Below, one piece after another: positions 1-5,201 of a stretch of 10,623 bases of DNA. Each line of letters opens with the position of its first letter. The first letter of the stretch is position 1. The stretch is taken from assembly GCA_023443985.1 (NCBI GenBank), contig JAEZSJ010000009.1:1-10623 (forward strand), given 5' to 3'. The notes under the pieces are model-generated. The model saw nothing but the letters and a program-made list of their open reading frames with translations, ran no database searches and was not told the DNA's origin. The position numbers and the translations under genes are program-made. Source of the stretch: Verrucomicrobiota bacterium (GTDB lineage: Bacteria > Verrucomicrobiota > Verrucomicrobiia > Opitutales > Opitutaceae).

Positions 1-246
1 GGCCGGTCCGGCTCGTCGCGTCCGGCTCGTCCTCCTCCGTCCCGGCGACACCCGTTGTCTCCTGCCGGCGGATGCAACCGTGATGCCTCGTCCCTTTCAC
101 TAGGGTGAACTACCGACCCGGGCTGAGGAGACGAACCGGCCGCACCCGGCGTATCCGGAGAATATGTTCCGCCGCGTCAGTGATCCCCGAGTGCTCGATC
201 CCCCACGTAGGCGCTCCCCAATCGTAACGAAGAAATCGAAGCAGCC
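1..246. other. Non-coding upstream region of the HDOD gene
   Basis: I see no convincing gene here. Positions 6-17 and 20-31 are two perfect copies of the 12-mer gtccggctcgtc in tandem with 2-bp separators. At 96-109 there is a short inverted repeat, ttcac-tagg-gtgaa, about 140 bp before the HDOD start codon. It could be part of an operator or promoter region, but I cannot assign a -35/-10 pair with confidence. The sequence just before the ATG at 247 is A-rich (aacgaagaaatcgaagcagcc) and less GC-rich than its surroundings, which fits a translation initiation region without a strong Shine-Dalgarno sequence. Confidence 0.4.
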
Positions 247-1095
247 ATGACATCCTCCTCCAGCGTCACCGCCTCCCTCGTCGGGAAACCCGTCCGGGCC
301 GCCCGCCTCAGTCCCGCCCTCCTCACCTCCTACCTCGGCGAAATGCCGGTGGCTCCGGCCGTCCTTCCCCGGCTGCAGTCCCTCCTCCTCAGCGAAAGCT
401 TCGAGACCGGCGAGGTGCTCGAGCTCGTCCGTATCGACCCGGCCCTCGCCGCCCGCCTCATCCACGCCGCCGGCAGCGCCGCCTGCGCCCGCGGCGAACC
501 CGTCCGCAGCCTCGACGAGGCGCTGTTCCGCCTGGGGGCGCACGAGGCCTACCGCCTCACCGCCACCGTGGCGATGAGCCAGTTTTTGAATACGCCACTG
601 CAGGTCTACGGCGTCGACCCGCACACCTTCTGGCGCCAGTCCGTCGCCTGCGCCCTCGCCATGGTCGACCTCGCCCCCGCCGCCAACCTCGACGACCGCG
701 TCGCCTACACCATCGGGCTCCTCCACGCCATGGGCATGGTCTTCATCGACCACCACCTCCGCGTCACGAGCGGCCCGCTCACCCAGGTGCACGCCAACCG
801 CAGCCTCGACCAGCAGGAGATCGAGCTCACCGGCATGAGCCAGGCCTCGGTGGCCGCGTTCATCCTCCGCAGCTGGAACGTGGGCGAGGAGGTCGTCGAG
901 CCGATCGAGTTCCAGTTCAACCCCGGCCGCGCGCCCAACCACCGCGCGATGGCCCTGCTCCTCGGCGAGGCCCGCTCGCTCGCGCAGGACATCGTCACCG
1001 CGCTCCCCGCGCCCGGCACCCAATCTCACGCGCTCACGGGCAACCCCTGGATCGACGAGATCGGCGCGCACATCCGCCAGATCGAATCCTGGTAG
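247..1095 (+). CDS. HDOD domain-containing protein (stand-alone regulatory/signalling protein)
   Basis: This 282-aa protein appears to consist of little more than one HDOD domain, the non-catalytic relative of HD phosphohydrolases used in bacterial signalling. After a poorly conserved 20-residue leader, residues 21-60 (LSPALLTSYLGEMPVAPAVL...) match the usual 'LP.LP' entry of the fold. Residues 62-82 (RIDPALAARLIHAAGSAAC) correspond to the hallmark 'DPaL..kLL..aNSa' helix pair. Residues 88-98 (SLDEALFRLGA) match the 'si..Ai..LG' helix. The HD-derived helix at 155-166 reads TIGLLHAMGMVF: the metal-binding His-Asp of true HD enzymes is replaced by His-Ala, so catalysis is not expected. There is no signal peptide or membrane segment, so it is probably cytoplasmic. 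No receiver, GGDEF or EAL partner domain is fused, and none is encoded nearby, so its input and output are unknown. It appears monocistronic, with a probable terminator downstream. Confidence 0.85.
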   Translation: MTSSSSVTASLVGKPVRAARLSPALLTSYLGEMPVAPAVLPRLQSLLLSESFETGEVLELVRIDPALAARLIHAAGSAACARGEPVRSLDEALFRLGAHEAYRLTATVAMSQFLNTPLQVYGVDPHTFWRQSVACALAMVDLAPAANLDDRVAYTIGLLHAMGMVFIDHHLRVTSGPLTQVHANRSLDQQEIELTGMSQASVAAFILRSWNVGEEVVEPIEFQFNPGRAPNHRAMALLLGEARSLAQDIVTALPAPGTQSHALTGNPWIDEIGAHIRQIESW

Positions 1096-1125
1096 TCCGC
1101 CCCACCAGCGCTCCACATCTTGCGC

Positions 1126-1149
1126 GGCGACCAAAGGAAGGTGGTCGCC
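1126..1149. repeat. Inverted repeat downstream of the HDOD gene
   Basis: The 8-bp arms ggcgacca (1126-1133) and tggtcgcc (1142-1149) are perfect reverse complements around an 8-nt purine loop. A competing hairpin, aggtgg-tcg-ccacct at 1139-1153, shares the right arm, so two alternative folds are possible. No T tract follows it. It may be part of a larger dispersed intergenic element together with the next hairpin. Confidence 0.6.
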
Positions 1150-1167
1150 ACCTGCAAGGGGGATCGT

Positions 1168-1221
1168 GGATGCGCCGGGTCGCCCCCGCCTAGCTGGGGC
1201 CGCCCGGCGCATCCTTCGTTT
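1168..1221 (+). terminator. Probable terminator / large hairpin after the HDOD gene
   Basis: The perfect 12-bp arms ggatgcgccggg (1168-1179) and cccggcgcatcc (1203-1214) enclose a 23-nt interior, which itself can pair cccc (1184-1187) with gggg (1196-1199). The sequence ttcgttt follows immediately (1215-1221). A long GC stem followed by a T-rich run is the pattern of an intrinsic terminator. It lies 72 bp past the HDOD stop codon. The tail closely resembles that of the clearer terminator at 2042-2078. It could equally be a palindromic repeat element. Confidence 0.5.
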
Positions 1222-1337
1222 GGTGACAATGGCATCCGCCCGCCGTGGGTCCGGCCTCTTCGCGCATCGCTGAAACCGCGCGCCCGCCCCCGGCGTCGTT
1301 CCTCCCCGACCGGCCGCGTCCCCGTGGCGGTCGCACC

Positions 1338-2024
1338 ATGCGCAACTCCCTTCTCCTCCCCGGCGCCGCGCCCCGCCTGCGCCGACTCGTCCTGCCCGCG
1401 CTCCTCGCGCCATTGCTGCTCGCAGCCGCGGGCTGCACCAGCCACCGCCCGGCAGGACCAGCCCGCCGCGAAACGCCCCAGCCACCGCTCCTCGGGCACG
1501 CCGAGTTCTTCGGCGGCGCGGTGTCCGCCGAGGCCCGCGTGACCGGCTTCGGCGCCACCCTCGCCCTGCGTCCACCGCACGACGGGCAACCGGAGACCGG
1601 CGGCCACAGCCAGCGCCGCCGGCCGCGGGGCGAAGGTGCCGGCATGGTCCGACCGCCGGGTGGTGGACCACGCCATACGAACGACGCTCCGCCGCGGGCC
1701 CGCGGCGGAGCCGCTGCGTTGCCCCGGCAGACGCTCTCCGTGACCCTCGCCAATCGCACGGACGCGGAGCTCACCGTCACGATCACCGAGCTCGACAGTG
1801 CAATCGGCAACTTCGCCCCGCGTCCCGAGCGGCTCACGCTCGTCCCCGGCGGCAGCGCCACCCTCGAACCGGTCAGCGGCGATGCCGGCGGCAACCTTGA
1901 GTGGTTGGATCTCATGCTCGCGCTCCGCCGCGACGGCCGCACCGAGCACCAACTCGTGCACCTCGTCGCCACCGGCGGGCCCGCACCGGAGCCACCGGCC
2001 CCGCCGCCTCCCGGCACCCGCTGA
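1338..2024 (+). CDS. Predicted lipoprotein of unknown function with a degenerate central linker
   Basis: The ATG at 1338 gives a 228-aa product beginning with a lipoprotein signal. It has basic residues at 13-16 (RLRR), a hydrophobic stretch (LVLPALLAPLLLAAA) and a lipobox ending at Cys33 (AAGC-TS). The upstream in-frame ATG at 1245 would put 31 Pro/Arg-rich residues ahead of the signal and is less likely. Residues 51-78 (LLGHAEFFGGAVSAEARV...) and 129-211 look like genuine folded segments. The latter includes SVTLANRTDAELTVTITELDS and IGNFAPRPERLTLVPGGSATL, consistent with an Ig-like beta-sandwich. Between them, residues 79-128 are rich in Arg, Gly, Pro and His and contain two DNA hairpins (1641-1674 and 1686-1711), so this part may be an in-frame insertion or a free linker. 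The tail is Pro-rich. It probably sits in the outer membrane or periplasm. I do not recognise a named family or function. A terminator follows directly. Confidence 0.7.
   Translation: MRNSLLLPGAAPRLRRLVLPALLAPLLLAAAGCTSHRPAGPARRETPQPPLLGHAEFFGGAVSAEARVTGFGATLALRPPHDGQPETGGHSQRRRPRGEGAGMVRPPGGGPRHTNDAPPRARGGAAALPRQTLSVTLANRTDAELTVTITELDSAIGNFAPRPERLTLVPGGSATLEPVSGDAGGNLEWLDLMLALRRDGRTEHQLVHLVATGGPAPEPPAPPPPGTR
1641..1674. repeat. Imperfect hairpin inside the lipoprotein gene
   Basis: The arms ggcatggtcc (1641-1650) and ggaccacgcc (1665-1674) pair at 9 of 10 positions, and the mismatch becomes a G-T wobble on the minus strand. After one bulged base, three more pairs (acc 1652-1654 with ggt 1662-1664) extend the stem. 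The fold stands next to the second palindrome at 1686-1711. Confidence 0.6.
1686..1711. repeat. Perfect 26-bp palindrome inside the lipoprotein gene
   Basis: The half-site gctccgccgcggg (1686-1698) is followed directly by its exact reverse complement (1699-1711), making an uninterrupted 26-bp palindrome. In protein it only adds Pro, Arg, Gly and Ala to the linker. Perfect palindromes of this length are uncommon in coding sequence and resemble REP-type or miniature mobile elements. Confidence 0.8.
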
Positions 2025-2041
2025 TTCCACCGCACCGCCTC

Positions 2042-2078
2042 CGGCCGCAGTCCACCGCGCTGCGGCCGTTTCGTTTCT
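2042..2078 (+). terminator. Intrinsic terminator of the lipoprotein gene
   Basis: The perfect 9-bp stem cggccgcag (2042-2050) / ctgcggccg (2060-2068) has a 9-nt loop and is followed by the T-rich run tttcgtttct (2069-2078). It begins 17 bp after the lipoprotein stop codon. Position, stem strength and tail all agree with a Rho-independent terminator, which separates this gene from the downstream methyltransferase pair. Confidence 0.7.
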
Positions 2079-2084
2079 CACCAC

Positions 2085-2189
2085 CGTATCTCAACCCCTC
2101 ACCTCTCCTCGCCGCCCCTTCTCGCCTCTTCACTCCCGCCTTTCCCCTCTCGCCTTTCGCGCCGCCTCGCCCACGCTCCCGCCTCCGCC
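2085..2189 (+). promoter_or_regulatory. Pyrimidine-rich leader before the RsmB-like gene
   Basis: From about 2085 up to the ATG at 2190 the + strand is almost entirely C and T, with recurring ctcgcc/cctttc-like words and few purines. No Shine-Dalgarno sequence precedes the ATG (the last bases are cctccgcc). The stretch probably carries the promoter or 5' leader of the methyltransferase pair, but no clear -35/-10 pair is visible. Confidence 0.35.
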
Positions 2190-3416
2190 ATGTCCGCACC
2201 CGCCGCCCTCTTCAACTACGCCGCCGAGGCCATCCGCGCCTGGCGCAACGGCCTCAATGCCGATGCCGCCCTCCGCGACTTCATGCGGCGGCATCCCCGC
2301 TTCCCCCAAGCCGGCCGGGAAAAGCTCACGCGCGCCGTCTTCGCCTACTTCCGCTGGCAGCGCTGGCTCTCCGCCAACGACCGGCTCCCGAACCAGATCG
2401 AGGCCGCCAACGCCCTCCAGGAACGTTTCAACCACGACCCGCGCAGTGTGAAGGACCAGACGCTCGCCGCCCGCGCAGTGCCGGACTGGGTGCTCGCCGA
2501 GCTCGACTTCGGCGCCGATGAACCCACCGCCACCGCCCGCAAACACGCTTGGCTGCGCTCCCTCCAGACCACGCCTCCGCTCTGGCTCCGCGCCCGCCCC
2601 GGCCAGGCCGCCGCCCTCGCCAAGAAACTCGGCCACTGCGCCCCCGCCGAACACCCGCTCGCGTCCGACGCCCTCCGTTACACCGGCCCCGCCGATCTCT
2701 ACCGCTCCGCCCCCTTCAACGCGGGCGAGTTTGAGATCCAGGACCTCGCCTCGCAGCTTGTCGGCGCGATCTGCGCTCCACGCCCGGGAGAGACCTGGTG
2801 GGACGCCTGCGCCGGCGAAGGCGGCAAGTCCCTCCACCTCGCCGACCAGATGGCCAACAAGGGCACACTCTGGTGCAGCGACCGCTCGAAACGCCGGCTC
2901 GACACCCTCAAGCGCCGTTTCACCCGCGCCCAACTCTACAACTACCGCCTCGCCCCCTGGGAGACGCCCGACCATCTGCCCACCAAGACGAAGTTCGACG
3001 GCATCCTCGTCGACGCCCCCTGCTCCGGCGTCGGCACCTGGGCGCGCAATCCCGACGCCCGCTGGACCACCACGCTCAACGATGTCGAGGAGCTCGCCGC
3101 CGTGCAGCGCGGCCTCCTCGAGAAGATGGCCGGTTCGCTCAAGCCCGGCGGCCGCCTGGTCTACGCCGTCTGCACGCTCACCCGCCGCGAGACGACCGAG
3201 GTCGCCACCGCCTTCGCGTCCGCGCACCCCGAGTTCACATCGCTCCCGCTGGACTTGGGCGCCAGTGGCGCCACTCGCGAGAACGGCGCCTCCGGCGATC
3301 CGCAATCCGCACTCCACAACTTCGGAGACTCTTCCGAAGGTGGAACGCAAGTCCTCCTCTGGCCCCAGGACCTCCGGGCCAACGGTATGTTCGTCGCCGC
3401 ATGGCAGCGGAAATAG
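2190..3416 (+). CDS. RsmB/NOL1/NOP2/Sun-family RNA (cytosine-5) methyltransferase
   Basis: This 408-aa cytoplasmic enzyme very probably transfers a methyl group from S-adenosylmethionine to C5 of a cytosine in rRNA. The length is close to RsmB (16S C967), but the exact target base cannot be read from sequence. The N-terminal third is helical and resembles the RsmB RNA-binding region. The Rossmann catalytic domain starts near residue 175. Motif I is DACAGEGGKSLHLAD (205-219; the usual form is DxCAAPGGKT). The acidic end of strand 2 is CSDRSKRR (229-236). Motif IV is DAPCSGVGTW (275-284), with Cys278, the product-release cysteine. Motif VI is YAVCTLTRRE (325-334), with Cys328, the catalytic nucleophile. 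WARNPDARW (284-292) corresponds to the conserved RxxPD element. Residues 357-388 are an extra Gly/Ser/Asn-rich loop before the final LLWPQDLRANGMFVAAW strand, possibly an insertion. The next gene overlaps its end by 16 bp, so translation is probably coupled. Confidence 0.85.
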   Translation: MSAPAALFNYAAEAIRAWRNGLNADAALRDFMRRHPRFPQAGREKLTRAVFAYFRWQRWLSANDRLPNQIEAANALQERFNHDPRSVKDQTLAARAVPDWVLAELDFGADEPTATARKHAWLRSLQTTPPLWLRARPGQAAALAKKLGHCAPAEHPLASDALRYTGPADLYRSAPFNAGEFEIQDLASQLVGAICAPRPGETWWDACAGEGGKSLHLADQMANKGTLWCSDRSKRRLDTLKRRFTRAQLYNYRLAPWETPDHLPTKTKFDGILVDAPCSGVGTWARNPDARWTTTLNDVEELAAVQRGLLEKMAGSLKPGGRLVYAVCTLTRRETTEVATAFASAHPEFTSLPLDLGASGATRENGASGDPQSALHNFGDSSEGGTQVLLWPQDLRANGMFVAAWQRK

Positions 3417-4225
3417 AGCCCATCTCCGGCGCGACGGTCCGCGCCGACTTCAACGCCATCGAAGCGGTGCTCCACTACACCCGGGCCGCCCATCGTCTCG
3501 GGCTATGGCAGTCGGAGCGCGCCCTCGTCGAGCGCTTCTTTCCCGACCGACGCGCCCCCCTGCTCGAGGCCGGGTGCGGCGCCGGCCGCGCCACCCTCGG
3601 GCTGTGGGAGCTCGGCTATCGCCACCTCACCGCCTTCGACTTCGCCGAGGAGCTCGTCCAACAGGCCCGGGACCTCGCCGCCCAACGCGGCGCCACTGGT
3701 ATCCGTTTTCTTCACGCCGACGCCACCAGACGCACCCTCCGCCGCCAACTCCTCGCGCCCGCGCAGCCGCCCTCCGCCCGTGGCGCCGCCCGCCTCTCGC
3801 CTCCCTTCGCCGGCGCCCTCTTCCTCTTCAACGGCCTGATGCAGATCCCCACGCGCCGCGCCCGCCGCGCCGCGTTGCGCAACATCGCCGCCGTGCTCGT
3901 CCCCGGCGCGCCGTTTCTCTTCACCACGCACGACCGCGACGAGCCCGACGAGCTGCACCTCTGGCGCGCCGAGGCGAAGCGCTGGGCGGCCGGCACGCAG
4001 GACCCACGCCTGCACGAGTTCGGCGACCGCTACTTCGAGCACGAGCACGGCCGCACCTTCATGCACCTGCCCACCCGCGACGAGATACTGCGCGAGCTCG
4101 CCGCCACGGGCTGGATCCATGAATACGACGCGATGCGCCACGACCTCGCCCGCGAGTCGGCCGCCGTGAAGGACTTCTCGGACAACTGCCGTTTCTGGCT
4201 CGTGCGCGTCCCGCCCGCCCCGTAG
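3401..4225 (+). CDS. Class I SAM-dependent methyltransferase
   Basis: The ATG at 3401 lies inside the end of the RsmB-like gene (16-bp overlap) and gives 274 aa beginning MAAEIEPISG. This is the first plausible start before the conserved domain, and the overlap suggests translational coupling. The SAM-binding motif I is LLEAGCGAGRATLGLW (54-69), followed by the acidic strand-2 end LTAFDFAEELVQQAR (76-90) and the strand-3 element FLHADAT (103-109). Strand 4 is ALFLFNGLMQIPTR (139-152) and strand 5 is LVPGAPFLFTTHDRD (166-180). Residues 110-137 are a low-complexity Arg/Ala/Pro insert between strands 3 and 4. There is no signal peptide. The C-terminal half (HEFGDRYFEHEHGRTFMHLPT) is charged and may shape the substrate site. 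The substrate is unknown; pairing with an RNA methyltransferase hints at translation-related modification, but that is only contextual. Confidence 0.8.
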   Translation: MAAEIEPISGATVRADFNAIEAVLHYTRAAHRLGLWQSERALVERFFPDRRAPLLEAGCGAGRATLGLWELGYRHLTAFDFAEELVQQARDLAAQRGATGIRFLHADATRRTLRRQLLAPAQPPSARGAARLSPPFAGALFLFNGLMQIPTRRARRAALRNIAAVLVPGAPFLFTTHDRDEPDELHLWRAEAKRWAAGTQDPRLHEFGDRYFEHEHGRTFMHLPTRDEILRELAATGWIHEYDAMRHDLARESAAVKDFSDNCRFWLVRVPPAP

Positions 4226-4627
4226 CGGAGGCCGCCAGGGCCTTCGACCAACCACAACTGCGACCGGGAACCACGGCCGCCGTATCGAGTTCTCCGTTTC
4301 ACGTTGCCAGCACGAGGTGTTCCCTGGCGCATGCGCCCCTCCCGCCCCCCGCCGCATCCGCGGAGGAGCATCGCGGAGCGTCCCGCCCGCGGAACGTAAT
4401 CGAGGACACTCTCGCACTGTAGGCGCATCGAGGAATAGATGCTTCGTCCGCGCCCGCACCCCTTCGCGCTTTGGGACAACCCCTCGGGAGACGAGAGCGC
4501 TACGGTGCCGTCGCCCCGCCCACCCGAGCGCGGCGCGGATTGAAACCGCCGCCGCGCTCCTGTCAGCGTACCGCCCGGCCTTGGCGGTCCGTGGTTCCAG
4601 CCGTCACCTCGCCGCTTCCGTCGGAGT
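4226..4627. other. 402-bp intergenic region between convergent genes, with several palindromes
   Basis: I find no credible gene here; the open frames are short and unlike protein. The region contains a 12-bp palindrome ggcgcatgcgcc (4326-4337) and two near-repeats, gcatccgcggag and gcatcgcggag, around 4355-4380. It also contains a CRISPR-repeat-like segment (4510-4546) and a 10-bp-stem hairpin (4526-4559). It separates the + strand methyltransferases from the - strand arabinofuranosidase unit, so it should carry the 3' ends of both transcripts. No T-rich intrinsic terminator is obvious on either strand. Confidence 0.5.
4526..4559. repeat. Hairpin in the convergent intergenic region
   Basis: The arms gagcgcggcg (4526-4535) and cgccgcgctc (4550-4559) are perfect reverse complements around the 14-nt loop cggattgaaaccgc, whose ends can pair further. 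With no T run on either side it is a poor intrinsic terminator, but it could act as a bidirectional 3'-end stabiliser between the convergent units. Confidence 0.5.
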
Positions 4628-4648
4628 TCAACTCCGGCCCGTGCGGCG
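4610..4648 (-). terminator. Long symmetric hairpin overlapping the stop codon of the Cys-rich protein gene
   Basis: The core is cggagtt-c-aactccg (4622-4636), centred on 4629, inside the TGA of the minus-strand gene. A symmetric 6-nt internal loop is followed by an outer stem, cgccgc (4610-4615) with gcggcg (4643-4648). It may help to end or stabilise the minus-strand transcript. It lacks a T tract, so the terminator call is weak. Confidence 0.3.
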
Positions 4649-5188
4649 GGCGCGGATGCGGAACGCACAGCACGAGGCGCCGTGGAGGATCGACGACTCG
4701 AGCTCGGCGTCCACCGGCTCGCCGAGGATCGTCGCGTAGGCCTCCTTCTGCCACCCGAGCGTGCACGCGCAGAAGTCGGCGGGGGTGAGCCCGGGCTGCA
4801 CGAACGCGCAGGTGCAACTCGCCGCGCGATCGACCACGCGGATCGTGCCGCTCGCGGGATCGTAACTCGCCGTCTTCATCCATTGCCGGCGGGCCTCCTC
4901 GAGGAATGCCTCCGGCTTCCCGCGGAAACGCTCCGTGAGCCCGCTGAACTCCTTCGCGCACTCGCGACCCATCGTCTCCAGCACCTTCAACCGCGTCGGC
5001 TCATCGAGCGCCGTCACCAGATTGGCGATGCGCTTCTGCATGAACTCGACCTTCCGGCGCAGTTCCGCCACCGCGGGGGTGTCATGAGATCCGGGAGACG
5101 CCGCCGATGCGTCGGCGAACACCCGGCCGCCGCACAGACAGCCGCCGACCGTGGCGGCCGCGGCGGCGAGGAAGGCCTTGCGTTCCAT
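4628..5188 (-). CDS. Exported Cys-rich protein, resembling DUF6144 / V4R-type C-terminal domain
   Basis: This 186-aa protein starts MERKAFLAAAAATVGGCLCGG. The hydrophobic leader is Tat-like in style but has only Arg-Lys. It contains VGGC at Cys17, which could be a weak lipobox, so export and possibly lipidation are likely. Residues 38-104 are helical and charged (AELRRKVEFMQKRIANLV..., then MGRECAKEF with Cys77). The C-terminal part has a striking cysteine pattern: SCTCAF (Cys125, Cys127), FCACTLGWQKEAY (Cys140, Cys142) and GASCCAFRI (Cys173, Cys174). 'CxCxxGWxKExxxxxLGxPVxxELxxSIxxGxxxCxFxI' is what I recall for DUF6144 proteins and the related V4R (vinyl-4-reductase-like) fold, which bind a ligand or metal. 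This assignment is from memory. It follows the GH127 gene after 13 bp on the same strand, so the two are probably co-transcribed. Its function is unknown. Confidence 0.6.
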   Translation of the reverse strand: MERKAFLAAAAATVGGCLCGGRVFADASAASPGSHDTPAVAELRRKVEFMQKRIANLVTALDEPTRLKVLETMGRECAKEFSGLTERFRGKPEAFLEEARRQWMKTASYDPASGTIRVVDRAASCTCAFVQPGLTPADFCACTLGWQKEAYATILGEPVDAELESSILHGASCCAFRIRARRTGRS

Positions 5189-5201
5189 GGGGGCGGGCGG
5201 C

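Noticed and set aside
6..31. Two tandem 12-bp copies as a minisatellite or a binding-site array
   Set aside because: Only two copies at the window edge; too little to support a function.
1245..1337. Upstream in-frame start that would lengthen the lipoprotein by 31 residues
   Set aside because: It would bury the signal peptide behind a Pro/Arg-rich stretch; the ATG at 1338 begins a standard lipoprotein signal.
100..1671. 523-codon minus-strand open frame opposite the HDOD and lipoprotein genes
   Set aside because: It is an antisense shadow caused by high GC. The composition is Arg/Gly/Ala-rich with no recognisable domain, and the + strand HDOD protein is clear.
2130..3350. 406-codon minus-strand frame opposite the RsmB-like gene
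   Set aside because: The Gly/Glu/Val-rich sequence has no motifs, while the + strand carries all the m5C methyltransferase motifs.
2518..4122. 534-codon + strand frame overlapping both methyltransferases
   Set aside because: It is a Pro/Ser/Arg/Thr-rich low-complexity translation from an alternative frame of two well-supported genes.
4317..4739. Short open frames in the convergent intergenic region as possible small genes
   Set aside because: Their Arg/Pro/Ala-rich translations show no domain, they run into the Cys-rich protein gene antisense, and no start context supports them.
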